A stretch of DNA of 64,000 bases from Halospina sp040196175 (GTDB taxonomy: Bacteria; Pseudomonadota; Gammaproteobacteria; Pseudomonadales; Oleiphilaceae). The notes under the pieces are model-generated. The model was not told the DNA's origin. It did not search any database and worked only from the letters and a program-made list of their open reading frames with translations. The stretch spans positions 1 to 64,000 of the forward strand of contig NZ_JBEFNF010000002.1 in assembly GCF_040196175.1 (NCBI RefSeq), in the 5' to 3' direction. Below, one piece after another: positions 7,863 to 16,957 of this stretch (positions are counted from its first letter, which is position 1; each line of letters opens with the position of its first letter). The position numbers and the translations under genes were made by a program.

Positions 7863-8600
7863 ATGTCCGATATCAAGGGCAAAACCGTTATTATCACGGG
7901 GGCAAGCAGTGGCCTGGGCGAAGCAACCGCGCGCATGCTGGCGGACAAAGGGGCCAAGCTGATGCTGGCGGCCCGGCGTGAGGACCGGCTCAAAACCCTG
8001 ACTGACTCCATTAACGCGGCGGGTGGCGAAGCGAGCTACCAGGTTGCGGATGTGACCGACCGCAACGCCATGCAGGCGCTTGCGGACCAGACCCGGGAAA
8101 CCTATGGCCGTATCGATGTGCTGGTGGCCAATGCAGGGCTGATGCAGCTCGCGCCGCTGGACAAGCTCAAGGTTGATGAGTGGGACGCCATGATCGACAT
8201 CAACATCAAGGGCGTTCTCTACGGCCTGGCAGCCGTCCTGCCGACCATGCGTGAGCAGCAGTCCGGCCATATCATCAATCTGTCCTCGGTGGCGGGCCAC
8301 AAGGTCTATCCGGGGTCCGTGGTCTATTGCGCCACCAAGTACGCGGTTAAGGCCCTTTCAGAAGGGATCCGTCAGGAGTCGAACGGTGAGCTTCGCGCGA
8401 CCAATATCTCACCCGGCGCCGTTGAAACCGAGCTGACCGACCACATTACGGATCCGGATGCCCAGCAAGCAGCCAGCGAGGTCTACGCTGTCGCGATCAG
8501 TTCCGACGCCATTGCCCGCGCCGTTACCTATGCCGTTGAGCAGCCTGGTGATGTGGATGTGAATGAACTCATCATCCGGCCGACACAGCAGGAGCTGTAA
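7863..8600 (+). CDS. SDR family NAD(P)-dependent oxidoreductase
   Basis: A 245-aa classical short-chain dehydrogenase/reductase. The cofactor motif TGASSGLG is at about residues 12-19, LVANAGLM near residue 85 is the NAG structural motif, and the catalytic Ser and YxxxK are in NLSSVAGH and VYCATKYAV (about 140-160). It resembles the YdfG/clavaldehyde-dehydrogenase-like group acting on hydroxy acids or aldehydes; the substrate is unknown. A strong GAGGAGG site lies eight bases before ATG. The divergent LysR gene is the likely regulator. Confidence 0.9.
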   Translation: MSDIKGKTVIITGASSGLGEATARMLADKGAKLMLAARREDRLKTLTDSINAAGGEASYQVADVTDRNAMQALADQTRETYGRIDVLVANAGLMQLAPLDKLKVDEWDAMIDINIKGVLYGLAAVLPTMREQQSGHIINLSSVAGHKVYPGSVVYCATKYAVKALSEGIRQESNGELRATNISPGAVETELTDHITDPDAQQAASEVYAVAISSDAIARAVTYAVEQPGDVDVNELIIRPTQQEL

Positions 8601-8677
8601 CAGGTCAGGCTTGCGTGAGCGCCGTCGGCCCGCTCGCCAGGGCTTTCTTCCGGCCAGGCGTTCACCTATCTCTGTGA

Positions 8678-8776
8678 GTGCGTGCTAAAGGCGGACGGCG
8701 TAGTATCAAGTGCTATGCTAGGGGCGATCTCACCCGCGAGGAGTTTGAGCAGATGAAACAGGACCTTGAGCGTTGA
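8678..8776 (+). pseudogene. SHOCT-domain C-terminal remnant
   Basis: Between two stops one frame ends in CYARGDLTREEFEQMKQDLE-Arg-stop, the sequence pattern of the short C-terminal SHOCT helix pair (YARGEI..EEF...K.DL). There is no start codon context and nothing upstream resembles the rest of a protein, so this is read as debris of a lost gene. The match is short but characteristic. Confidence 0.45.
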
Positions 8777-8843
8777 TGGCGGAGAAAGGTTACGCCAGTA
8801 TTCTGTGCCTGACACAGAGATGTTCATTGTTCAGTGAGGTACC

Positions 8844-9575
8844 ATGAATTCCGTCATCGATCTTCTGAAATCCCACCGCTCCATTCGCAAGTTCACAAAC
8901 GACAAGATGCCCCATGAGCGGTTGCTCGAGCTGGTGCAAGCCGGCCAGAGTGCTGCCACCTCCAGTCACATCCAGGCTTACAGCGTCATTCATGTGACCA
9001 ATACGGCCAACCGCGAGACCATGGCTGAACTGGCCGGCGGTCAGGACTACATCGCGAGCTGTTCGGACTTTCTGGTGTTCTGTGCCGATATGAAACGACC
9101 CACGGACGCGGCGGAGCGCACCGGCGCCAATGTGGTGCGCGGCATGACCGAGCAGCTTCTTGTGGCAAGCGTGGACACCGCTCTGGTGGCCCAGAACGTA
9201 GCGGTTGCGGCTGAATCTGAAGGGCTGGGCATCTGTTACATCGGTGGCATCCGCAATAATCCCGAGGCCGTTAGCGACCTTCTCCGGTTGCCGGAGCACG
9301 TGTATCCCGTCTTCGGGATGTGTCTTGGCTATCCCGCGCAGGACCCGGAGGTGAAGCCACGTCTGCCGGTGGAGACGATCCTCAAGGAGGATTACTACAG
9401 CGATGACGCGGAGCAGGTCGATGCCTTTGATGAGACCATGCGGGATTACTACCGCGCCCGTACCGGTGGCAACAAGGACAGCAACTGGTCCCAGAACCTG
9501 ACGCCTCTGTTTGATACCAAGCTCCGCCCCCACATGCGGGACTTCCTGGTGAAGCGAGGTTTTGAGATGAAGTGA
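8844..9575 (+). CDS. nfsA: Oxygen-insensitive NADPH nitroreductase, NfsA type
   Basis: A 243-aa flavoprotein of the nitroreductase superfamily, NfsA/FRP branch, catalysing two-electron reduction of nitro compounds, quinones or flavins with NADPH and bound FMN. Evidence: N-terminal HRSIRKFTNDKMPHERLLELVQAGQSAATSS (FMN phosphate-binding Arg and Ser residues), the central GGIRNNPEAVSDLLRLP block, and GMCLGYPAQDPEVKPRLP, all conserved in NfsA. Length matches the family (about 240 aa). ATG is preceded by GAGG. It is monocistronic, with a convergent diguanylate cyclase gene downstream. Confidence 0.88.
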   Translation: MNSVIDLLKSHRSIRKFTNDKMPHERLLELVQAGQSAATSSHIQAYSVIHVTNTANRETMAELAGGQDYIASCSDFLVFCADMKRPTDAAERTGANVVRGMTEQLLVASVDTALVAQNVAVAAESEGLGICYIGGIRNNPEAVSDLLRLPEHVYPVFGMCLGYPAQDPEVKPRLPVETILKEDYYSDDAEQVDAFDETMRDYYRARTGGNKDSNWSQNLTPLFDTKLRPHMRDFLVKRGFEMK

Positions 9576-9582
9576 TCGGCCC

Positions 9583-10704
9583 TCAAAGCGGCTGGGAAAG
9601 GGCCTCCCTGTAGACAACGCTCTGATTCCGGCCGCTTCTCTTGCCGTGATAAAGCGCCTCATCGGCGCGGTCCACGCACATTTCAAACGACTCTCCGTGC
9701 TGCCAGAGCGCGATACCGGTCGTGATCGTCACCTGCAACGTCCGGTCCTGCACCTCAAAGGATTGTTGGCTGATCGCATCGCGGATGCGCTCGGCAACAT
9801 TGAACGCCAGCATCAGGTCGGCGTTGTAAAGCAGTAACAGGAATTCCTCGCCGCCCCATCGGGCCAGGATATCCTGTTCACGGGTCTGCATCTGCATGGT
9901 ACTGGCGATGGTTCTCAGGACGGTATCGCCGAAGCCGTGGCCGTGTTGGTCGTTGATGGCCTTGAAGTGATCCACGTCGATAATAACGGCGGCCGCCTCG
10001 GAGTGTTGCTCTGTAGGGAGGGCTTCAAACTGTTCGGCGAATCGGAGCAGGCCGTGCCTGTTGGGAAGGCCGGTGAGGTTGTCGGTTTCTGCAAGGCTCT
10101 GCAGCCGGCGTTCAGCACGCTGGATGCTGTGTGAATGGGCGTCCAGAATCATCGCCATCAGAACCAGCGACAGAATCATGTTGACGTAGTGCAGCGCCAG
10201 AACCACGGGGGCGTCCAGTGGACGTAGCGGGTCGATTTCATGAGTCCAGACGCTGATGCCGAGATAGAGCACGATGAGTACGCCCATGATCGTGATCTTG
10301 GCCCTGACCTGAGTGCGGGCATCAAGAAAGATCAAGGGGGCTAAAGCGAGCACGTAATAGTGAAAACCGCTCTCCCAGCCCAGGACCGGAGAGGCGATGC
10401 CGGCATGGAGGATGATTTCCACGCCGGCCAGGCTCATAACGGTCTGAAGCCGATCCCAATGGGTGATCAAGCGGGCACAGAATGCGTAAAGGCCGACGCT
10501 GGCAACGTTAACCAGCGCCAGGATCCAGACCCCAAGGCCAACGAACAGCAGGAGAAACGTGAGGTGTATAAAAAACGCTGCGATGACCAGAGTTCTGGCA
10601 ACACTGCGCATCCGGACTTGCCTGCCCGGTTCGCCCCCATTAAGGGCTTCCGCGTTAGCTCCGGCGTTCGCCCTGGGGGGTGAGTTTGTGGCATCTCTGA
10701 CCAT
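9583..10704 (-). CDS. Membrane-bound diguanylate cyclase (GGDEF)
   Basis: Synthesises c-di-GMP from two GTP. The 373-aa protein has about six N-terminal transmembrane helices (residues 35-190, a compact sensory bundle) and a C-terminal GGDEF domain from LAETDNLTGLPNR onward. The active-site motif is GGEEF at about 284-288, and an intact RxxD inhibitory site (REQD) lies five residues before it, so product feedback is expected. ATG 10704 is chosen because GGAG is nine bases upstream; the longer frame to 10845 would run into the next gene's coding end. Confidence 0.9.
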   Translation of the reverse strand: MVRDATNSPPRANAGANAEALNGGEPGRQVRMRSVARTLVIAAFFIHLTFLLLFVGLGVWILALVNVASVGLYAFCARLITHWDRLQTVMSLAGVEIILHAGIASPVLGWESGFHYYVLALAPLIFLDARTQVRAKITIMGVLIVLYLGISVWTHEIDPLRPLDAPVVLALHYVNMILSLVLMAMILDAHSHSIQRAERRLQSLAETDNLTGLPNRHGLLRFAEQFEALPTEQHSEAAAVIIDVDHFKAINDQHGHGFGDTVLRTIASTMQMQTREQDILARWGGEEFLLLLYNADLMLAFNVAERIRDAISQQSFEVQDRTLQVTITTGIALWQHGESFEMCVDRADEALYHGKRSGRNQSVVYREALSQPL

Positions 10705-10811
10705 CGGGCGCCGCTCCGTTGCTGCTGCAGGGTGAGCTTCGCGGTGCTTGCTAATGGTTATTATAGTGAATAGGTCGTTATATGTCGCAAAGACATCTAA
10801 GGGGGGAAGGT

Positions 10812-11423
10812 TTAATGGCTGGCGGGCACCGCCACCGCGCGACATGAGGCGCGATTGCCGTGGGTTTCAAGAGTATCGAACGTTACCAGTTCCAGCCCTG
10901 CCGCCTGGATCTGCGCTCTGAAGTCCTCAGCGTAGGTAACCTGGCCGAAATCAATGCTGGTAAGCCGCCGAAGCAAGGGCTTGAATGCTTCCATAAGCTG
11001 GGAACGGCGATGCTGGATGGTCTGGGTGAAAACGATACGGCCGCCCGGATTCAGGAGCGTGCAGCAGTGACGCAGGGCCTGCTCGGGGTCTGGCAGGAGC
11101 ATGAAGCTGGCGGAGAAATAGATAACGTCATAGGGGCCGCCCCGGTGATCGTAAACCGACTCCTGATACACCATCACGCACTCTTTCAGGCTGGACTGGC
11201 TCAGCCGCGGCCGGGCACGCGCGACGTAACCGCCATCGATGTCGATGCCGGTTATTTGGAGCTGTTTGGAGGTGACGTGTTCAGCATTGGCCAGCAGGGC
11301 TCCCGCCGTACCGATGCCGACATCAAGAACAGTGGCGCGTGCGGGGATCAGGCTCAGCACCTCGGCGTACCAGCGTGACGTCAGCTTTAGAATCAGCGTG
11401 TCGTAGATCAGGCTTCGAATCAT
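10812..11423 (-). CDS. Class I SAM-dependent methyltransferase
   Basis: A 203-aa methyltransferase with SAM-binding motif I ATVLDVGIGTAGAL at about residues 30-43, an acidic residue after the second strand (GIDIDGGYVARA) and motif IV-V region GPYDVIYFSASFMLLPDPEQALRHCCTLLNPGGRIVFTQT. It begins MIRSLIYDTLILKLTSRWYAEVL, a hydrophobic amphipathic start seen in small lipid- or quinone-related methyltransferases. The substrate is unknown. ATG 11423 is preferred to the upstream ATG at 11462 for length; neither has a strong ribosome site. Confidence 0.8.
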   Translation of the reverse strand: MIRSLIYDTLILKLTSRWYAEVLSLIPARATVLDVGIGTAGALLANAEHVTSKQLQITGIDIDGGYVARARPRLSQSSLKECVMVYQESVYDHRGGPYDVIYFSASFMLLPDPEQALRHCCTLLNPGGRIVFTQTIQHRRSQLMEAFKPLLRRLTSIDFGQVTYAEDFRAQIQAAGLELVTFDTLETHGNRASCRAVAVPASH

Positions 11424-11521
11424 GAATGCTAAATCTACCACAGCAATAGAGCGGGCACACATCGGATGCTGGATGCAACCGACGAGGATTCATTTTGAGT
11501 GATCCCAAGTGTATTCTGTTC

Positions 11522-11992
11522 TCAGCACTCTGGATCGTCCTGAATCCAGTCAACAATATGCTCTTCGTAGTCGTCTGGATCCACAATAGGTTCGGGAAGG
11601 ACACGGCCCTGAACTGAGATCCCGGCGTAGTGAACAGTGGCGCGGGAGCCGGAAAGCAGGTGATGCCACCAGGCCAGCCCCCGGCCTTCCGCGATCCGCC
11701 GGTAGGCGCAGCTTTTGGGGAGCCAGTCACTGTTGCGGGCAATTTCGGGGGTTACCTGGAGGCAGTCCGGCACCTGCTGCAGCCGGCCAGGGTAATCCGA
11801 GCACAGGCAGCTGCTGCAATCGAGCAGGCGGCAGGCGATCTGGGTGGCGTAGACATCACCGGTATCCGCATCCTCCAGCTTGTGGGTACAGCAGCGGCCA
11901 CAGCCATCACAGAGCGACTCCCATTCGGTTTCGCTCATGGCTTCCAGTGATTTGCGTTCCCAGAACGGTGCTGTCTCATCAGTTTCTGTCAT
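11522..11992 (-). CDS. YcgN family cysteine-cluster protein (UPF0260)
   Basis: A 156-aa conserved protein with the pattern CDGCGRCC...HKLED near residue 30, CRLLDCSSCLCSDY, PDCLQ and SCAYR, together a set of conserved cysteines expected to bind zinc or an Fe-S cluster. This matches E. coli YcgN; the function is unknown. ATG 11992 has GGAGG nine bases upstream and gives the standard N-terminus, so the longer frame to 12046 is rejected. It is divergent from the M20 peptidase gene. Confidence 0.9.
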   Translation of the reverse strand: MTETDETAPFWERKSLEAMSETEWESLCDGCGRCCTHKLEDADTGDVYATQIACRLLDCSSCLCSDYPGRLQQVPDCLQVTPEIARNSDWLPKSCAYRRIAEGRGLAWWHHLLSGSRATVHYAGISVQGRVLPEPIVDPDDYEEHIVDWIQDDPEC

Positions 11993-12120
11993 TACGGGCC
12001 TCCCGGTGTTTCCCGCGAGCGTAAGGCGCCATGAGCCCGCCTTCAAATGCTTGTTCGCCTATAGTTGCTGGCCTATCCTTCATAATCCTGAGCTGCGGAC
12101 AACCCAAACAAGGAGCCCCC

Positions 12121-13500
12121 ATGCTGGAATCTGTCCTGCAACGCATCGACAATGGCCTTGAGGCCTCTATTGAGCGCTGGTCTGAATTGCTACGCATTCC
12201 CAGCGTCAGTACGGACCCCGCCTATGAGGTCTCCATGCGTGAGGCGGCCCAGTGGCTGCGAGACGAGCTGGCGCCGCTGGGATTCCGCATTGATATCCGT
12301 GAGACCGAGGGGTATCCGGTGGTGATCGGACATCACGATGGGCCCGGTGGTGACGCCACCCACGTTCTCTACTATGGCCATTACGACGTTCAGCCTCCGG
12401 AGCCGCTGGCGGAGTGGCGCAATGAGCCCTTCGAGCCGACCCTGGAGGCCAGCCCCTATGGACGCCGGATGGTGGCCCGTGGCGCGGTGGATGACAAAGG
12501 CCAGCTGATGATGTGGGTCGAGGCCCTCAAGGCATGGCATGCGGCGCATGGTGGCCTTCCCATCAAGGTAACGGTGTTGCTTGAAGGCGAAGAGGAGGTC
12601 GGCAGCAAAAACCTGCGGCCGGTGCTGGAGCGCTACCAGCAGGAACTGAAGGCGGATGTGTGCGTGGTGAGTGACACGGGCATGTGGGACGTGGATACAC
12701 CGGCCGTCACCTACACGCTCCGGGGCCTTCTGTATACGGAGCTGACCTGCCGTGGCCCAGGACATGATCTGCACTCCGGCTTCTACGGTGGTGCCATCGA
12801 AAACCCCATCAATGGTCTGACCCAAGTGCTGGGTGCGCTTCAGGACTCTGGGGGGCGGGTTCAGGTGCCAGGGTTCTACAACGATGTGGTGGAACCTTCC
12901 GAGCAAGAGCTGGCGGACTGGAGTGCCCTGAACATGGACGATACCGATTTTCTCGCCTCCGCCGGCGTGACCACCGCGGGTGGCGGCGAGGCGGACCGCA
13001 GCCTTCTGGAACGCGTCTGGTCGCGACCAAGCTGTGACATCAACGGCATCATCGGTGGCTTTACTGGTACCGGCGCCAAGACGGTCATCCCCCGGGAGGC
13101 CAGCGCCAAGGTCAGCTTCCGTCTGGTTCCGGATCAGGATCCTGAGCGTATCCTTGAGGGCCTGCGCCGTTTCATTGAGGCGCATACGCCTGCGGGTTGT
13201 TCAATGGAGCTGACGGTACACTCCGGCGCGCCAGCCATTCGCATTCCTACTGAATCACGGTATCTGAAAGCAGCCCTGAGTGCGCTGGATGAGGTCTATG
13301 AACGCGAGCCCGCGCTTCTGGGCAGCGGCGGCTCCATCCCTATCGCGGCCTGGGCGCGCGATATTCTGGGCATCGACACACTGCTCATGGGGTTCAGCCT
13401 GGAGGATGACGGCATGCACAGCCCTAATGAGAAATTCGAGGTGACTTGCTTCCATCGCGGCATGCGGGCCCATGCGGCACTACTGGAGCAGCTGCGCTGA
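12121..13500 (+). CDS. M20 family dipeptidase/metallopeptidase
   Basis: A 459-aa cytosolic zinc peptidase of the M20 clan, CNDP-like dipeptidase branch. Metal and catalytic motifs are in order: YYGHYDVQP (His and catalytic Asp, about residues 82-90), GAVDDKGQ (bridging Asp, about 122), LLEGEEEVGS (catalytic Glu pair, about 157) and the late LMGFSLEDDGMHSPNE (metal His, near 441). The middle dimerisation domain is present. ATG 12121 has AAGGAG seven bases upstream and fits the family start; the longer frame from 12031 is not used. Confidence 0.9.
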   Translation: MLESVLQRIDNGLEASIERWSELLRIPSVSTDPAYEVSMREAAQWLRDELAPLGFRIDIRETEGYPVVIGHHDGPGGDATHVLYYGHYDVQPPEPLAEWRNEPFEPTLEASPYGRRMVARGAVDDKGQLMMWVEALKAWHAAHGGLPIKVTVLLEGEEEVGSKNLRPVLERYQQELKADVCVVSDTGMWDVDTPAVTYTLRGLLYTELTCRGPGHDLHSGFYGGAIENPINGLTQVLGALQDSGGRVQVPGFYNDVVEPSEQELADWSALNMDDTDFLASAGVTTAGGGEADRSLLERVWSRPSCDINGIIGGFTGTGAKTVIPREASAKVSFRLVPDQDPERILEGLRRFIEAHTPAGCSMELTVHSGAPAIRIPTESRYLKAALSALDEVYEREPALLGSGGSIPIAAWARDILGIDTLLMGFSLEDDGMHSPNEKFEVTCFHRGMRAHAALLEQLR

Positions 13501-13579
13501 GCCTTTTTCGTATACGGGCAGCATGGGTGTGGCTCACTGTCTATACTTCAGCTTGTAGGACACAGGCTCAGGAGTGGTG

Positions 13580-16198
13580 ATGGGCACAAATGCGCTGAAC
13601 AGCTGGATGATATGCCGTCGAGCTTTTGTTGAGACCACTCTGGTGCTTGTGCTCGTTTTGGCGACTGTGTCTTTCTCAGCCGCAGGTACCATCACCGTGC
13701 TGCCCGGAAACGGTAGCCAGAACCCGACGAAGGCCGTCCAGCACTGGTCGGAGCGCTCTGAAGGCGACGTCGACATGCCCGCCATCCTTGATGGAGGCGT
13801 CACCCCGGACTGGTCGCCGGTGGCAGGGCGTATGGTTAACTTCGGTTACACTGACGGTACGCATTGGTACCGCATGCGCGTGGAGAACCCGCTCAGCAGT
13901 CCGGTTGAGCGGTTTCTGGAAGTGGGCTATCCCCTCCTGGATCACATTGAGTTCTATCAGGTCCGGGAGGGAGAAATCGTTGAGAGCCACCTGACTGGCG
14001 ACAACTACCCTTTCAAATCCCGGCCCATGGCTCACAGGAGTTTTGTGTTGCCGGTGGATCTGGAGCCGGACTCGGTAAGCCATATCTATCTTCGGGTCAT
14101 GACCTCAGGGTCCCATCAGATTCCGCTGACACTTTGGCAACCGGAGAGGTTCTACGAGGCGAATGAAAAGGATATGGTCGGCCGCAGCATGTTCTATGGC
14201 ATGCTTCTGATCATTGTGGTTTTCAACATCTTCCTGTATGCGGTCCTGAGGGAGCGCAGCTACCTCTACTATGTGTTCACCAACACCACCCTATTGGTTC
14301 TTATGGCCAGCCTGCATGGTGTTGCCTTCCAGTTTCTCTATCCTGATTACCCGGAGCTCAATGAGCGGGTAATACTGGTGGCCTCCGCCGTGATTGCGCT
14401 CTTCTTCAGTCTGTTCGGGCGTACCTTTCTCAACATTACCCGTCAGATGCGCTTTCGGCGTTGGGTGTTTCATGCTCTAACAGCTGTAACGGCCCTGAAC
14501 ACTGTGGCGGCTTTTTTCATCAGCTATGAGCTGTCCACGCGTTTTTCTGTTGTGCTGGCTGGCGTGGTAAGCGCTGTCATGCTTGTGATCGGCCTGGTGA
14601 TGATGATCCAGGGGCACAGGGCAGCGCGTTACTTCATGAGCGCCTGGGTCATGCTTCTGGTGGGAGCCATGGCGTGGGTACTGCTGGTGGCCGGCATGGC
14701 GCCAGCGAATTTCGTGACCCGATACGGCGTGGAGCTGGGCGTGATTGCCCAGGCCCTGGTTCTGACGTTTGCGCTGGGGCAGCGCTTCAGTCAGGAGCAG
14801 CGGGCACGCCTCACAGCCATGGAAGAGCGTGAATCCATGGAGCAGAGCCTTTTGGAGCAGGCTCGCCATCATGGGCTGACCGGGATGCCCGGGCGTAACC
14901 TGCTGGAAGCCGTATTGGCCGAGTGCATTGAGCGGGTTGATGCGCGTTGTGACTGTGATCTGGCCCTGGTACTGATTCATTTCCGAGGCTTTGATGACAT
15001 CAACAAAACCCTGGGACATGAGAATGCCGACGAGCTTCTCCATAAGCTTGCCTGGCGGATGAACAGCGTCGTACTTGATCTCCCTGACTCGGTCATTATG
15101 GAACAGACGCGTAGCGGTCCCTGTACCGTGGCTCATGTGGAAGGCATCACGTTTGCCTGTGCCTTCCATCCCCGGGAGAGGGATGCCATGCCCGGGCAGA
15201 TGGAGACCCTCATGGAAGCACTGCGCCAGCCAGTTGAGTTCCGGGGGCTGAGTCTAGATATGCGGATGGTTGGTGGCTGCTCCTTTTACCCGGATGACAG
15301 TACCGATATAGTCACCCTGCTGCGCCACGCCTTCATTGCTTTTGACCAAGCGGAAAGCGGGGTCAGCCATGTGGCAACCTACACTGAATCCATGAATCCC
15401 TACAGTGAACGCCGCCTGACACTGATGACGGAGTTGCGGCGGGCGATCAGCGAGGATGATCTGACGCTTTATTTTCAGCCCCAGGTGCGGCTGAGTTCCG
15501 GTGAGGTCTGTGGCTTTGAAGTGCTGCTGCGCTGGAATCATCCGGATTATGGTTTCATTCCGCCGGACGAGTTCATTCCCATGGCGGAGCAGACCGGTCT
15601 GATCCGCCCGCTGACCCACTGGGTACTGGATCGGGCGCTGCTGTTTGGTGCCAGTATGGGTGCAGCTGGTTACCCCGTGCGCATGGCGGTAAATATCTCG
15701 GCGCTGAACCTGGAGGAACCGGCGTTTGCGGATCAGGTTCTCGAGCTGCTGGGCAAACACGGCGTGCCGGCTGGACGCCTCATTCTGGAGGTGACTGAAA
15801 CCGCGACCATGATCAACCCCGTGACTGCATTGAAGGCGCTGCGTGGCCTCTACGATGCCGGGACGCGCCTGGCCATCGACGATTTTGGCACCGGTTACTC
15901 GTCGCTGTCCTATATCCGTAAGCTGCCTGTACATGAAATCAAAATTGACCGCTCCTTTGTGCGGGAGATGGATGCCAATCGGGAAGATGCGACCATCGTG
16001 CGCACCACCATCAACATGTGTCATGATCTGGGTTTTGAGGTGGTGGCCGAAGGCGTTGAGAGCGATGGTACTTCCCAGCTCCTGAGAAATATGCACTGTG
16101 ACATTATGCAGGGCTATCACCTCAGCAGGCCCATGCCGGAAGAGCAGGTGCCCGGATGGATCGAGACGTGGTACCGACCCAGTGGCTCGGAGGGATGA
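13580..16198 (+). CDS. 7TMR-DISM sensor with degenerate GGDEF and EAL domains
   Basis: An 873-aa membrane protein. Order: signal-like helix, periplasmic 7TMR-DISM-type extracellular domain (about 40-180), seven transmembrane helices (about 195-400), short coiled segment, GGDEF-like domain (about 435-600) and EAL domain (about 615-860). The GGDEF site reads VEGITF, so cyclase activity is unlikely. The EAL site is E647-V-L, and DDFGTGYSSLSY (D767, D768), KIDRSFV and the EVTET motif are intact, so c-di-GMP phosphodiesterase activity is plausible. ATG 13580 has AGGAG five bases upstream. It is the opposing partner of the cyclase at 9583 in activity, not in operon. Confidence 0.88.
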   Translation: MGTNALNSWMICRRAFVETTLVLVLVLATVSFSAAGTITVLPGNGSQNPTKAVQHWSERSEGDVDMPAILDGGVTPDWSPVAGRMVNFGYTDGTHWYRMRVENPLSSPVERFLEVGYPLLDHIEFYQVREGEIVESHLTGDNYPFKSRPMAHRSFVLPVDLEPDSVSHIYLRVMTSGSHQIPLTLWQPERFYEANEKDMVGRSMFYGMLLIIVVFNIFLYAVLRERSYLYYVFTNTTLLVLMASLHGVAFQFLYPDYPELNERVILVASAVIALFFSLFGRTFLNITRQMRFRRWVFHALTAVTALNTVAAFFISYELSTRFSVVLAGVVSAVMLVIGLVMMIQGHRAARYFMSAWVMLLVGAMAWVLLVAGMAPANFVTRYGVELGVIAQALVLTFALGQRFSQEQRARLTAMEERESMEQSLLEQARHHGLTGMPGRNLLEAVLAECIERVDARCDCDLALVLIHFRGFDDINKTLGHENADELLHKLAWRMNSVVLDLPDSVIMEQTRSGPCTVAHVEGITFACAFHPRERDAMPGQMETLMEALRQPVEFRGLSLDMRMVGGCSFYPDDSTDIVTLLRHAFIAFDQAESGVSHVATYTESMNPYSERRLTLMTELRRAISEDDLTLYFQPQVRLSSGEVCGFEVLLRWNHPDYGFIPPDEFIPMAEQTGLIRPLTHWVLDRALLFGASMGAAGYPVRMAVNISALNLEEPAFADQVLELLGKHGVPAGRLILEVTETATMINPVTALKALRGLYDAGTRLAIDDFGTGYSSLSYIRKLPVHEIKIDRSFVREMDANREDATIVRTTINMCHDLGFEVVAEGVESDGTSQLLRNMHCDIMQGYHLSRPMPEEQVPGWIETWYRPSGSEG

Positions 16199-16204
16199 AG
16201 TAGT

Positions 16205-16399
16205 ATGTCGTTGACTGAAACAGTGCCTGTTGCCTGCCCGTGCTGTGGCGAGGTTTTCGACGTTCTGGTCGACTGTTCGCTGGGTGACCAGACCTATGTG
16301 GAAGATTGCTTCGTCTGCTGCCAGCCGCTGGTAATGACTGTGTCGGTGGATCCTGAAAGCGGCCAGCCCACAGTGGATGCCACGCCCGAAAACGCCTGA
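16205..16399 (+). CDS. CPXCG motif-containing cysteine-rich protein
   Basis: A 64-aa protein with CPCCG at residues 11-15 and CFVCCQP near 38-44, the paired cysteine knuckles of the small CPXCG family, presumably one zinc site. Function unknown. It starts 7 bp after the GGDEF-EAL gene and precedes the MAPEG gene by 15 bp, so the three probably share a transcript. Confidence 0.85.
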   Translation: MSLTETVPVACPCCGEVFDVLVDCSLGDQTYVEDCFVCCQPLVMTVSVDPESGQPTVDATPENA

Positions 16400-16413
16400 A
16401 CTGAGGAGAGTCC

Positions 16414-16815
16414 ATGCTCGCACCCGCCACCGCCTTCTATGCCGTTGTCTTTGTGGTCCTGAAGCTGATCCTCGTATCGCGGGTCGTGGCGTTGCGTCAG
16501 AAGCTGGGTGTGGGCGTCGGCGATGGCGGGCATCAGGAGCTGAATGTGGCCTCGCGCATCCATGGCAACTACATTGAAGCTATGCCGCTGATGCTGGTGT
16601 TGATGTTCATAGCGGAGATGAACGGGGTGGCCTATACCGCGCTGCATGCCGTGGGTGGTCTGTTCCTGGTGAGCCGGATCGGCCACGCTTGGGGTATGCA
16701 TGAAGCCCAGGGGCGCTGGCACACGGCCCGCGTGGCGGGCGTTGTGGGCACCTGGCTGGCACTTGTTGGCGTCTGTGGTCTGCTGGTTTACAACGCAATG
16801 ACGATCCGTTACTGA
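16414..16815 (+). CDS. MAPEG family membrane protein
   Basis: A 133-aa protein with four hydrophobic helices. The motif VASRIHGNYIEAMPLMLVLMFIAEMNG (about residues 46-72) holds the conserved R-x-H-x-N-x2-E pattern of MAPEG (membrane-associated proteins in eicosanoid and glutathione metabolism), followed by HAVGGLFLVSRIGHAWG. Bacterial members resemble YecN; a glutathione-dependent role is inferred from family only. GAGGAG lies nine bases before ATG. Confidence 0.88.
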   Translation: MLAPATAFYAVVFVVLKLILVSRVVALRQKLGVGVGDGGHQELNVASRIHGNYIEAMPLMLVLMFIAEMNGVAYTALHAVGGLFLVSRIGHAWGMHEAQGRWHTARVAGVVGTWLALVGVCGLLVYNAMTIRY

Positions 16816-16957
16816 TTTGACCCCGCGTAACCGATCTCGGGTTACACCTACAGTTCTCTGTCCATTTCGAGTACAATTCGGCACCGATCCGGGCGAATTC
16901 CATACCTGCTTTCTGGTATGAATAGCCCGTCGAATAACCCTACCTAGGGAGGATGCC

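Noticed and set aside
15254..16423. 389-codon minus-strand frame opposite the EAL domain
   Set aside because: Antisense of conserved EAL-domain codons; His-rich composition typical of a shadow frame.
16849..16877. Promoter upstream of acnA (TACAAT at 16872)
   Set aside because: The -10-like box has no convincing -35 partner; could be chance.
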